From Ardenticatenales bacterium (lineage in GTDB: Bacteria > Chloroflexota > Anaerolineae > Promineifilales > Promineifilaceae), in assembly GCA_020634575.1 (NCBI GenBank), contig JACKBM010000032.1:1-64000 (forward strand): a stretch of 64,000 bases of DNA, in the 5' to 3' direction. The notes below the pieces were generated by a model that saw only the letters and a program-made list of their open reading frames with translations, did not search any database and was not told the origin of the DNA. Positions within the stretch are counted from its first letter, which is position 1; every line of letters starts with the position of its first letter. The translations under genes and the position numbers were made by a program. Of the stretch, positions 15,723 to 24,081 are shown piece by piece.

Positions 15723-17354
15723 ATGACCCACATTACCGGCGGTGCCGCCATCGTTCAATCCCTTATTAAGCTGGGCGTCGATACGATTTTTGCCTTGCCC
15801 GGCGTCCAGAACGACCATTTTTTTAATGCGCTTTACGAGCATACCGACCACATCCGCGTCATCCACACCCGCCACGAGCAGGGCGCAGCCTATATGGCGA
15901 TGGGCTACAGCCAATCGACCGGCAAACCTGGCGTCTACTGCGTCGTGCCCGGCCCCGGTTTTCTCAACACGACCGGCGCCCTGTCGACAGCCTATGCCGT
16001 GGGCGCCAAAGTCCTCTGCCTGACGGGGCAGATCCCGTCTGACGCCATCGGCAAGGGGATCGGCCTATTGCATGAGATCCCGGATCAGCTCAGCGTCATC
16101 CGGTCGCTGACCAAGTGGGCCGAGCGCATCGACTCGCCGGAAGCGGCGCCAGGCCTGGTGACTGAGGCATTTTCCCAGCTTTACTCCGGCCGGCCCCGGC
16201 CGGTTGGCCTCGAAGTCCCCATGGATATCCTGGCCAAAAGCGGCGACGTGGACCTGACCGTGGTCGAGCCGGAAGTGCGCCAGCCGGAACTGGACCTTGA
16301 CGCCATTGATCAGGCTGCCCGCCTGCTGGGCAAAGCCAAGAATCCAGTCATCTTCGTCGGCGGCGGCGCCATGGATTCGGGCGAGGCCATCACCGAACTG
16401 GCCGAGATGTTGCAAGCGCCGATCATCCCCGGCCGCAACGGCCGCGGCGTCGTCAGCAATGCGCACCCGCTCAGCATGATGGGGCCGGATGGCTATGAGC
16501 CCTGGGGCAAAGCCGACGTCGCCATCGGCCTCGGCACGCGCATGTACACCCAGCTCAACCGCTGGGGCCTGGATGACGACCTCAAAGTCATCCGCGTCGA
16601 CATTGACCCGAACGAACATGATATTGTCGCGCCGCCGGCCGTTAAGCTGGTCTCCGACGTCGAAGCGACCACGCGGGCGCTCATCGAGGCGCTGCGCAAG
16701 TACAACCCGGCCCGCGCCTCGCGCACGGAAGAGTATCTGGCCCATCGGGCAGCCAAGCAGCAGGAGTATGCCCAGCTGGAGCCGCAGGTTTCCTTTATCA
16801 AGGCGATTCGGGAAGCGTTGCCGGACGATGGCCTGTTTGTGGATGAAGTCACCCAGATCGGCTTTGTTTCGCGCTTTACGCTGCCGGTTTATCAACCGCG
16901 CAGCTACATCTCGACCGGCTATCAGGGCACATTGGGCTTTGGTTTTGCGACGGCGCTGGGGGTGAAGGTGGGTAATCCGGACCGGCCGGTTCTCGCTGTC
17001 TCCGGCGACGGCGGCTTCATGTTCAATGTCCAGGAGCTCTCCAGCGCCATGCGCCATCAAATCAACCTGGTCACCGTCGTCTTTGCCGATGGCGCCTTCG
17101 GCAATGTGCGCCGCATGCAGAAGATGGATTACGGTGGCAAACTGATCGCCTCTGACCTCTACAATCCGGATTTCGTCAAACTGGCCGAAGCGTTTGGCGT
17201 TCTCGGCATGCGTGCCGAAACCCCGGACGAATTGCGGGCCGCTATCGAGAAAGGGTTCGCCGCCAACCACCCGACACTCATCGAGGTGCCCGTCGGCGAA
17301 ATGCCCTCGCCCTGGCGCATCTCCTTTGCGCCCCCGAACCGGGGCAAGAAATAA
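15723..17354 (+). CDS. Thiamine-diphosphate-dependent enzyme (acetolactate synthase-like)
   Basis: A 543-residue ThDP enzyme with the three standard domains. The PYR domain holds catalytic Glu52 in HTRHEQGAAYMAMGY. The central domain holds ARLLGKAKNPVIFVGGGA, followed by PIIPGRNGRGV. The PP domain holds the ThDP/Mg motif GDGGFMFN (from about 428) through FADGAFGNV. Family members are acetolactate synthase, benzoylformate decarboxylase and sulfoacetaldehyde acetyltransferase. It lacks an ilvN-type regulatory neighbour, so a biosynthetic AHAS role is unlikely and a decarboxylase or lyase role is more plausible. Substrate unknown. Nine bases separate it from the upstream membrane gene, and a long hairpin follows. 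Confidence 0.88.
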   Translation: MTHITGGAAIVQSLIKLGVDTIFALPGVQNDHFFNALYEHTDHIRVIHTRHEQGAAYMAMGYSQSTGKPGVYCVVPGPGFLNTTGALSTAYAVGAKVLCLTGQIPSDAIGKGIGLLHEIPDQLSVIRSLTKWAERIDSPEAAPGLVTEAFSQLYSGRPRPVGLEVPMDILAKSGDVDLTVVEPEVRQPELDLDAIDQAARLLGKAKNPVIFVGGGAMDSGEAITELAEMLQAPIIPGRNGRGVVSNAHPLSMMGPDGYEPWGKADVAIGLGTRMYTQLNRWGLDDDLKVIRVDIDPNEHDIVAPPAVKLVSDVEATTRALIEALRKYNPARASRTEEYLAHRAAKQQEYAQLEPQVSFIKAIREALPDDGLFVDEVTQIGFVSRFTLPVYQPRSYISTGYQGTLGFGFATALGVKVGNPDRPVLAVSGDGGFMFNVQELSSAMRHQINLVTVVFADGAFGNVRRMQKMDYGGKLIASDLYNPDFVKLAEAFGVLGMRAETPDELRAAIEKGFAANHPTLIEVPVGEMPSPWRISFAPPNRGKK

Positions 17355-17361
17355 GGGTCTG

Positions 17362-17397
17362 GCAGGCGGCGGATTGAGATCAATCCGCCGCCTGCTT
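17362..17397 (+). terminator. Long-stem terminator-like hairpin
   Basis: GCAGGCGGCGGATTGA (17362-17377) is perfectly inverted at 17380-17395, a 16-bp stem seven bases after the ThDP enzyme stop. The T tract is weak (TTGCAAGCCCGTTT). Its right edge runs into the -35 region of the aapJ promoter. Confidence 0.65.
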
Positions 17398-17423
17398 GCA
17401 AGCCCGTTTGAACTTGCTATAAT
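17396..17423 (+). promoter_or_regulatory. Extended -10 promoter upstream of aapJ (distal)
   Basis: TTGCAA (17396-17401), 16-base spacer, TATAAT (17418-17423) preceded by TGC. It would produce a leader of about 270 bases before the aapJ ATG. Confidence 0.6.
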
Positions 17424-17702
17424 TTTGGGCGCAATTCCAAGTTGGTGATTGAAAACGACATCGGATCGTCAATTCACACTAGACTTGGCACGAACGCAAT
17501 TGCATTGAACCTTGACCATGGTAATAGATCCTTTTACCAAATACTCAGTGAGTTCAATACCACGCCAACTTTCCTGGACTATCAATCTGCCAGATCGGAT
17601 GGTTCAGGCTTTTCCCACGTCAGCAACATATCTTTTTGTCAGTTTTCTCGAGACCCGTTAAACTGGGTTTCTGTTTTGTCAATTCATTAGTGGAGAAGAA
17701 GA
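17424..17702 (+). promoter_or_regulatory. Long AT-rich leader of aapJ with second promoter and hairpin
   Basis: The leader is clearly lower in GC than the surroundings. It contains a second candidate promoter, TTGTCA (17636-17641), N17, TAAACT (17659-17664), and an overlapping hairpin GAGACCC/GGGTTTC (17650-17671) followed by TGTTTTGTC, which could be an attenuator. TGGAGAAGAAGA directly before the ATG is the ribosome-binding site. No known riboswitch class is recognised. Confidence 0.4.
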
Positions 17703-18842
17703 ATGAAAAACAAACTAAGTTTACTTCTTGCAGCCCTACTGGTTGGTGTCCTCCTCGTCGCCTGCGGCGGTGGTGATGACGGCAGCAGCAGCGGCGAGGC
17801 GACCGAGGTGGAAGTCACCCGGCTCGTCGAGGTTACGCGCGTCGTGGAAGTTGCGGGCGAAGGTGGCGGCGAAGCAGTTGCTTCTGCTAACACGCTGGCG
17901 ACGATCCGTGAGCGTGGCGTCCTGAAATGTGGCGCTGGCGCCGGTACTGGCCCGGGCTTCGGCTTCATCCTGGATGATGGTAGTTGGGAAGGTTTCAACG
18001 TTGACTTCTGTAAAGTCATTGCCGTTGCCGCCGGTTTGAGCCCAGATGATGTTGAGTATGTCATCACGACCGGTACCACCCGTTTCCCCATCCTGCAGTC
18101 CGGTGAAGCTGACGTCCTCAGCAATAACACCACCTGGACCCTCAGCCGCGACACCTCCCTCGGCTTCGACTTCGTCCCGACCGTCTTCTACGATGGCCAG
18201 GGTATGATGGTCCGCGCCGACTCCGGCATTGAAGATCTGGAAGGTCTGGATGGCGGTTCCGTCTGTGTTGCCACCGGTACCACGACTGAGAAGAACCTGG
18301 CTGACGTTTTCCGTCAACTGGACATCCAGTACGAAGCCGTCGTCTTTGAAGACACCGGCGACGTCACCCGCTCCGCCTTTGAAGAAGGCCGTTGCGATGG
18401 TTACACCACGGACCGTTCTGGTCTGGTCAGCTCCCTCGAACTGTTCGATGATCCCAGCAGTGTTGTGATTCTGCCGCAGGTCATGTCCAAAGAGCCTTTG
18501 GGCCCGCTGGTCCGCCATGGCGATGACAACTGGTTTGACATCGTGAAATGGGCTGTGAACTGCACCATTCAGGCCGAAGAGCTGGGCATTACCTCGGCTA
18601 ACGTCGATGACATGCTGGGCAGTGATGACCCGGTTGTTCTGAATACCCTGGGCGTCGAGGGTGACCTCGGTCAGGCCATGGGTCTGAACAATGACTTCTG
18701 CTATCAGATTGTCAGCCAGATGGGTAACTACGGCGAGATCTACGACCGGAACCTGGGCCCGGACACGCCGTTCAACCTGGCCCGTGGCGTGAACTCCACC
18801 TGGCTCGATGGTGGTCTGCTCTACAGCCCGCCGTTCCGTTAA
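17703..18842 (+). CDS. aapJ: General L-amino-acid ABC transporter, substrate-binding lipoprotein
   Basis: A 379-residue binding protein that delivers amino acids to the AapQMP importer. The lipobox LVAC places the anchor at Cys21, followed by a Gly/Asp/Ser linker. The mature domain opens TLATIRERGVLKCGAGAGTGPGFGF, typical of AapJ, and includes GFNVDFCKVIAVAAGL, TTWTLSRDTSLGFDFVPTVFYDGQGMMV, and the lobe-2 segment VCVATGTTTEKN (187 on) to CDGYTTDRSGL. It ends with NLARGVNSTWLDGGLLYSPPFR, the conserved AapJ C-terminus. It is monocistronic, with its own promoter(s) and a strong terminator; its permease genes lie 3.6 kb downstream. Confidence 0.93.
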   Translation: MKNKLSLLLAALLVGVLLVACGGGDDGSSSGEATEVEVTRLVEVTRVVEVAGEGGGEAVASANTLATIRERGVLKCGAGAGTGPGFGFILDDGSWEGFNVDFCKVIAVAAGLSPDDVEYVITTGTTRFPILQSGEADVLSNNTTWTLSRDTSLGFDFVPTVFYDGQGMMVRADSGIEDLEGLDGGSVCVATGTTTEKNLADVFRQLDIQYEAVVFEDTGDVTRSAFEEGRCDGYTTDRSGLVSSLELFDDPSSVVILPQVMSKEPLGPLVRHGDDNWFDIVKWAVNCTIQAEELGITSANVDDMLGSDDPVVLNTLGVEGDLGQAMGLNNDFCYQIVSQMGNYGEIYDRNLGPDTPFNLARGVNSTWLDGGLLYSPPFR

Positions 18843-18882
18843 GATGTAGCATTTTCCGAGTTGACAATTTGTTGACTCAATG

Positions 18883-18919
18883 AAAAAGCCTCCCTTTCGT
18901 CATGAAAGGGAGGCTTTTT
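18883..18919 (+). terminator. Strong terminator after aapJ
   Basis: AAAAAGCCTCCCTTTC (18883-18898) pairs perfectly with 18904-18919 around a 5-base loop and ends in TTTTT. The A/T ends make it potentially bidirectional. Confidence 0.93.
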
Positions 18920-18933
18920 GTTAAGGAGGCTTG

Positions 18934-20292
18934 ATGATCAGGTTACACAACCCGGCGCTGGAGCAGTTGCCCCCGGCCGATCTACAGCGTTTACAGACAG
19001 AAAAGCTCAAACAGCAGCTGACGCGAGTCTACAATGACTCTCCCTATTATTTTGAAAAGTTCAACAAAGCAGGCGTCAAACCGGCCAACTTCAGCACCCT
19101 TGAGCAGCTGGCTGAATATCCCTTCTTTGACAAAGATGAGGAGCGTGCCAGCCAGGAAACTTCTCTGCGGGAAGCGGGCCATCCGCTGGGTATGCACATC
19201 ACCTGTGACCTGAAGGCCGTACGCCGTATCTCATCATCCTCCGGCACAACCGGCACCCCCACCTTCAGCGGCTTCACCCAAAAGGATCGGGATATCACCG
19301 TCGAAAACATGGCTCGCCTGATGGCCCGCGTCGGCCTCAAGGAGGGCGACACCGTGATGCATGCGGGCGTCCTGTCCATGTGGGTGGCCGGCCTGCCGCC
19401 GCTGGATGCGCTCATGGGCGCGGGCGCCTGCGTCATTCCCATGGGCGCTCTGAGCGGCATGGAGCGCCTGGCTCAGATCGCCGCTGTGACCCACCCCAAA
19501 GCGGTCCTCTGCACCCCCTCCTTTGCCATTCATCTGGGCCGCCAGCTGCTGGAACGCACCGGCATTGAACCTCGCACCCTCGGCATTGAGAAATTCCTCG
19601 TCTTTGGCGAACCCGGCGGCTCGGTCAAGGAAATTTATGAGGAGATCGCCGACAGCTTTGGCGGCGCTGATACGTTCGATGTGATGGGCGCCACCGGTTG
19701 TCATAGCCCGGTGGGGATTTCCTGCGAAGAACATGCCGGTATCCATTACTTTGCCGCTGACAATGCCTATTTTGAAATTGTCGATCCGGCCACTATGCAG
19801 CCCTTGCCGCTGGAAGATGGCGTTGAAGGCGAAATTGTGTTTACAGGCCTGGACAAGGAGTGCGCCCCCCAGATTCGCTGGCGCGACAAAGACATCATTC
19901 GCGTGACGACCACCCCCTGCCGTTGCGGCCGGCCCGGTATTCGCATGATGTTCAAAGGAAGAGTGGATGACATGCTGCTGGTCAAGGGCGTCAACGTCTT
20001 TCCCAACGCCGTCCGGGACGTCATCAACCGGGTATCACCGCTCACGACCGGCAACATCCGCATCGTCAAAGACAGCGCCGGACCCGTTGTACAGGCCCCT
20101 GTCAGGATCAAAGTTGAGGTCAGGGATGAAGCCACGGAGGCTGAGCTGGCCGCCCTGGGTAGCCAGCTCGAGCAAGCCATCCATCATCAGCTACGGTTCC
20201 GCGCTCAGCCGCTGTTTATCCGCGCAGCCGATTTTGAGGTGCGTTCTGGCGCCACGGGCAAAACGCATCTGACCGAAGTCGCCGGAGAATAA
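18934..20292 (+). CDS. Phenylacetate-CoA ligase family AMP-forming ligase
   Basis: A 452-residue adenylate-forming enzyme of the PaaK branch, which activates aryl or acyl acids to CoA thioesters using ATP. Motifs: RISSSSGTTGTPTFSGFTQ (P-loop), VMGATGCHSPVGISCEEHAG (adenine-binding region), GLDKECAPQIRWRDKDI, CRCGRPGIRMMFKGRVDDML (hinge), and the C-terminal lid VKGVNVFPNAVRDVI. I chose ATG 18934, four bases after AAGGAGG; the TTG at 18931 would be too close. A crotonase gene follows after two bases. The pair suggests degradation of an aromatic or branched carboxylic acid, substrate unresolved. Confidence 0.93.
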   Translation: MIRLHNPALEQLPPADLQRLQTEKLKQQLTRVYNDSPYYFEKFNKAGVKPANFSTLEQLAEYPFFDKDEERASQETSLREAGHPLGMHITCDLKAVRRISSSSGTTGTPTFSGFTQKDRDITVENMARLMARVGLKEGDTVMHAGVLSMWVAGLPPLDALMGAGACVIPMGALSGMERLAQIAAVTHPKAVLCTPSFAIHLGRQLLERTGIEPRTLGIEKFLVFGEPGGSVKEIYEEIADSFGGADTFDVMGATGCHSPVGISCEEHAGIHYFAADNAYFEIVDPATMQPLPLEDGVEGEIVFTGLDKECAPQIRWRDKDIIRVTTTPCRCGRPGIRMMFKGRVDDMLLVKGVNVFPNAVRDVINRVSPLTTGNIRIVKDSAGPVVQAPVRIKVEVRDEATEAELAALGSQLEQAIHHQLRFRAQPLFIRAADFEVRSGATGKTHLTEVAGE

Positions 20293-20294
20293 GC

Positions 20295-21068
20295 ATGTCT
20301 GACCAGACCGTACTGTACGAAAAACAGGGCCGAATCAGCCTCATCACACTGAACCGCCCCCACACCATCAATGCGTTTAACTATGAGATGGTGGCGGCAT
20401 TTAATGAGGCCATCCACCGTTTTGCTGAAGATAATGATGCCTGGGTCGCCATCATCAATGGAGCTGGTCCCAGGGGGTTCTCGTCAGGGGCTGATCTCAA
20501 AGCGCTGCGAAAAGATCCGGCGACCGGTGAGGATATCCCGCTGCCACCGCTCGCCATCTGTCACGAGATGGTGACGCCCAAACCAATTTTGGCCGCCATC
20601 CATGGCTACTGCATTGGCGAGGGGCTGCTCCTGGCCCTGGCCTGTGACATGATTTTTGCCACGGAAGATAGCCGTTTCTACATCCCCGAAACCAGGATTG
20701 GGGTAAACGCCGTTGATATTCCGCTGCAACTGGCCCGAAAGATGGGTTACAACCAGGCCTTTCAATTTTTGATGGGGCTGGAACCGGCCGGTGCCGCCTG
20801 GTGCCAGCAGGCCGGGCTCGTCAACGTTGTTGTTGAAGCGGAGGCCACTGCCGCAGCAGTCAATTGGGCCAACCAGCTGACCGCTGAAACAGCCCCTCTG
20901 GCCGTCCGCGGCATCAAAGAGACGCTGTGGCAGGCGACGCACGTAGATAGCGCCGCCGGCCAGGCGGCTGGCCAGGCGTGGCGACAGAAAATCATGGTCT
21001 CGGCAGATTGGCAGGAAGGGCTGGCTGCCTTTCGCGAGAAGCGCAAGCCTGAATTTCGCGGGGCATAG
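20295..21068 (+). CDS. Enoyl-CoA hydratase/isomerase (crotonase) family protein
   Basis: A 257-residue crotonase-fold enzyme that acts on an acyl-CoA. Seen: ISLITLNRPHTINAFNYEM, the oxyanion-hole segments FSSGADLKAL and GYCIGEGLLLALACDMIFA, and RFYIPETRIGVNAVDIPLQL. In place of the hydratase catalytic Glu pair it has a Gly-Glu-Gly and an Asn-Ala-Val-Asp arrangement, so hydratase, isomerase or ring-opening chemistry cannot be chosen. It lies two bases after the CoA ligase, with GGAG overlapping that stop region, so the two are surely co-translated. It converges on the FMN oxidase gene. Confidence 0.92.
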   Translation: MSDQTVLYEKQGRISLITLNRPHTINAFNYEMVAAFNEAIHRFAEDNDAWVAIINGAGPRGFSSGADLKALRKDPATGEDIPLPPLAICHEMVTPKPILAAIHGYCIGEGLLLALACDMIFATEDSRFYIPETRIGVNAVDIPLQLARKMGYNQAFQFLMGLEPAGAAWCQQAGLVNVVVEAEATAAAVNWANQLTAETAPLAVRGIKETLWQATHVDSAAGQAAGQAWRQKIMVSADWQEGLAAFREKRKPEFRGA

Positions 21069-21145
21069 ACGGGCCGGGTTACCAACAACGGGCAACCCAA
21101 CTGCCCCACATCTGTTTCAGGACCACGCCATCTTGCCATCCTTAT

Positions 21146-22306
21146 TTAGGCGCCGTCGCGCCCCGCCTCCAACGCTTTGACCGCCGCGATGGAGTCAACG
21201 CCCAGCTGGTGCATGTTGGTCTTCAGATCCGCCAGCAGAATCTCAGCCGCATGGTCGCCACCTGTGCGGCCAAAGGCGGCCACACCGAACATGAAGGCGC
21301 GCCCCAGCATGACAAAATCGGCCCCCAGCGCCAGTGCCCGGATGATATCCAGGCCGGAGCGCACACCGCTGTCAAAAATCACCGCTGCTCGCCCCTTGAC
21401 CGCCTCGACAATCGGTGGCAGCGTATCAATCGCCGCCGGATTACCGTCAAACTGGCGTCCGCCATGGTTGGAGACCTGGATGCCGTCAGCGCCCAGCCGA
21501 ATCGCTTCGACGGCATCGGCCGGATGGACAATACCTTTGATCACCAGGGGACCATCCCACAGTTCCCGCACCTCTGCCATGTAATCCCAGGACAGCGTCC
21601 CGCCGATATTTTGCCTGACAAAATTGGAAAGCCCGGCCATCTGTTCAGTCCCGGCATATTTGTGTAACCCCTTCAGGCTGGGCAACCCCTCGCGCAAGGT
21701 TTCATAGGACCATTCCGGGCAGACCATTGCCTGGGCGATGAAACGAGGCGTCAGGCGAGGCGGCATTTCCAGCCCGGCCCGGCTCATCCGCTCGCGCCGG
21801 CTGGGCGCCGGGATGTCCACCGTCAGCACCAGGGTACGGAAGCCGGCATCCTTGACCCGTTGCAGCAGATCAGCCCTGATTTCGGCGCGGCGTGGCGGAT
21901 ATAGCTGGAACCAGCCCATTTCGCCAGCCAGGGGGCCAATTGTCTCAGGCGTTTGGGTGGCGACCGTGCTCAGCGTGTAGGGAAACCCGTATTTGCGCGC
22001 CGTTTGCGCCAGAATCTGTTCGGCGCGAGGCCAGACAAGCCCAGTCAGCCCAACGGGCGCGATACCGAACGGCGCTTCATATTGTTGACCAAACAGAGTT
22101 GTACGGATGTCTGGCTCAAGGGGTCCCTTCAGGAAGCGGGGACGCAACGTGATCCGGGCCAACCCTTCCCGGTTACGACGGCGGCCCTCATCTTCGCCAG
22201 TTCCCCCGGACAGATATTCCCAGGAAACATGAGGAATGCGTGATCGGGCGCGCTCCTGCAGATCACTGATTGCTGGAAAACGCTGTAATTGTTGTTGAAA
22301 ATTCAC
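21146..22306 (-). CDS. FMN-dependent alpha-hydroxy-acid dehydrogenase/oxidase
   Basis: A 386-residue member of the L-lactate oxidase/dehydrogenase and glycolate oxidase family, which oxidises an L-2-hydroxy acid to the 2-oxo acid. Seen: the N-terminal WEYLSGGTGEDEG, FGIAPVGLTGLVWPRAEQILA, WFQLYPPRR, LVLTVDIPAPSRRER, LVIKGIVHPADAVEAI with its Lys, the catalytic-base motif SNHGGRQFDG, and FMN-phosphate motifs DSGVRSGLDIIRALALGAD and LGRAFMFGV. I chose the GTG at 22306, ten bases after AGGAGG; an upstream ATG at 22354 would place that Shine-Dalgarno inside the gene. It is divergent from aapQ, with about 135 bases between. Confidence 0.88.
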   Translation of the reverse strand: MNFQQQLQRFPAISDLQERARSRIPHVSWEYLSGGTGEDEGRRRNREGLARITLRPRFLKGPLEPDIRTTLFGQQYEAPFGIAPVGLTGLVWPRAEQILAQTARKYGFPYTLSTVATQTPETIGPLAGEMGWFQLYPPRRAEIRADLLQRVKDAGFRTLVLTVDIPAPSRRERMSRAGLEMPPRLTPRFIAQAMVCPEWSYETLREGLPSLKGLHKYAGTEQMAGLSNFVRQNIGGTLSWDYMAEVRELWDGPLVIKGIVHPADAVEAIRLGADGIQVSNHGGRQFDGNPAAIDTLPPIVEAVKGRAAVIFDSGVRSGLDIIRALALGADFVMLGRAFMFGVAAFGRTGGDHAAEILLADLKTNMHQLGVDSIAAVKALEAGRDGA

Positions 22307-22441
22307 TGTCCAGCCGCCTCCTATACCTCTTTTTGAAAAATCGGACCAATTCATGTAGTATAATCCGCGGAGAAATTAGTCAGTAACTCATACTTTACCA
22401 ATATCAGATTAGCCAGCGGATGAGCTAAAGGATGGTATCTT

Positions 22442-24079
22442 ATGGCCCAAGCAACTGCCAAACCACCAGCTAAAACGCCAAATCCTGACTCACGAGGCCC
22501 CTTGTCGCGAGCCCTTTCGTTGATTTTCGATGTCCGCGTCATAGCTGTCATCATGCAGATATTGCTGATCGCCCTGTTATTTTCAGGCGCCAGCATCCTG
22601 GCCAGGAACTTCCTGAACAATGCGGACCGACTGGGTGACGCTCAGTTCATTTGTCGTGATGGCTCAGTTGCCTACCGGTGTGCCTACGACTTCATGAACA
22701 ACGAGGCTGGCTTTGATATTTCGGATGCGCCGCTAGGGTATGAAAATACAGACCCCTACTGGTGGGCGCTGTGGAATGGTATTGCGAACACGTTCCGGGT
22801 TGGCATCATCTCCGTGATTGCCATGACCGTGGTTGGGACACTGACTGGTATTGCTCGTCTCTCCAATAACTGGCTGGTAAACAAGATTGCCCTGGCTTAC
22901 GTGGAAATCACACGTAACACCCCCATTCTGATTCAGCTTCTCCTGTTCTACTTCACAATTGTTCTCGGCTTACCTGATATCCGCGAAGCGATACAGCCAC
23001 TGGGTTTACCGATTTACCTCTCCAATCGGGGTATGAGTTTGCCCTGGCCGCAGTTTATGACCTCGGCCTCCACCTGGATTGCCTTTATTGTGTTGGGCAT
23101 CATCCAGTTCCAGGTGACCTGGATGTATCTGGGACGGCGCGAGGAGAGGACCGGCCGGTCCTCCAATCGGATACTCTGGGGCCTCGCAGGCTTCTTCCTG
23201 ATCGCCATTCTTGGCTGGATTGTTTCCAGCAACGTGGCGGACAATGAAGGTGTGCTGGTCGCTAACCGCAGCCGCATCGGTGAATTGGATGATATCGAAC
23301 GCATCATGTTGCAGCGAGCCGGCATCAATCATGTCGATGATTTTGATGAACTCAGCCAAGAGCGACTGGATGAGCTCGCCTTACAAATTTGCGTGTTGCG
23401 TGATTCGTCCTCTGAAGCGAACTTCACCAATAAGCTGCGACGTGAAAATATCCCTTACGAAGTGAGTCGCTTAAGCTCACCGGCCCGGGCGACGGCGGAC
23501 TTCGTTGAAGGGGATTGCGAGATGTTTGTGGCGCCAAAATCCATCCTGGCAGCAGAGTTGGCCACCTTAGAAGACCCGGGCGCCCATCAAATTGTGTCCA
23601 TCCCGGAAACACCTGTTGTCATGGCGATCCCGCGTTTTGAGGGCTTCAACGTTCTCGGCGGTTTCTCGATGACCGGTGAGTATTTTGCGCTCTTCCTGGG
23701 CCTCACTTTCTTCTACGCCGGTGGTTTCGCCGAAGTTGTCCGGGCCGGTATCCTCTCTGTGTCGAAGGGGCAGAGCGAGGCCGCTCGGGCTTTGGGCCTC
23801 AGCGAGGGACAACGTTTGCAGCTGATTGTGCTGCCTCAGGCGTTGCAAGTCATCATCCCACCCATGATCAGTACCTACCTGAGCCTGATGAAGGATACCA
23901 GTCTTGGTGTTGCGCTTGGCTTCCAGGAAGTCTACAGCGTCGGTCAGGTGCTGATTAATCAGTCTGGCCGCGCGATGCAGATCATGCTTGTTCTGATGAT
24001 TGTTTACCTGCTCATCAGTATATTCTTCTCGCTCATCCTCAACTGGTATAACAGCCGTATCTTAATTGTGGAGCGCTAA
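22442..24079 (+). CDS. aapQ: Amino-acid ABC transporter permease with a binding-protein-like insert
   Basis: A 545-residue inner-membrane permease of the HisMQ type. N-terminal helix at about 30-60, the AapQ-type signature WWALWNGIANTFRVGII and YVEITRNTPILIQLLLFYF (about 108-178), and the C-terminal ABC-permease core with FAEVVRAGILSVSKGQSEAARALGLS. Typical AapQ is about 400 residues. Here roughly 120-150 extra residues (about 270-395) lie between two membrane helices. Within it, 316-390 aligns almost without gaps to lobe 2 of the neighbouring AapJ (187-262), sharing CV, E-x-N, I-x-YE, F-x-EG-x-C and DP. The downstream aapM starts two bases after the stop. Confidence 0.92.
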   Translation: MAQATAKPPAKTPNPDSRGPLSRALSLIFDVRVIAVIMQILLIALLFSGASILARNFLNNADRLGDAQFICRDGSVAYRCAYDFMNNEAGFDISDAPLGYENTDPYWWALWNGIANTFRVGIISVIAMTVVGTLTGIARLSNNWLVNKIALAYVEITRNTPILIQLLLFYFTIVLGLPDIREAIQPLGLPIYLSNRGMSLPWPQFMTSASTWIAFIVLGIIQFQVTWMYLGRREERTGRSSNRILWGLAGFFLIAILGWIVSSNVADNEGVLVANRSRIGELDDIERIMLQRAGINHVDDFDELSQERLDELALQICVLRDSSSEANFTNKLRRENIPYEVSRLSSPARATADFVEGDCEMFVAPKSILAAELATLEDPGAHQIVSIPETPVVMAIPRFEGFNVLGGFSMTGEYFALFLGLTFFYAGGFAEVVRAGILSVSKGQSEAARALGLSEGQRLQLIVLPQALQVIIPPMISTYLSLMKDTSLGVALGFQEVYSVGQVLINQSGRAMQIMLVLMIVYLLISIFFSLILNWYNSRILIVER

Positions 24080-24081
24080 TT

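Noticed and set aside
16065..17270. A 401-codon open frame opposite the ThDP enzyme gene
   Set aside because: It is the high-GC antisense shadow of a clear enzyme with all motifs in the sense frame; its own translation has no recognisable domain.
17442..17690. An 82-codon frame in the aapJ leader
   Set aside because: No ribosome-binding site, no recognisable domain and it overlaps a candidate second promoter and hairpin.
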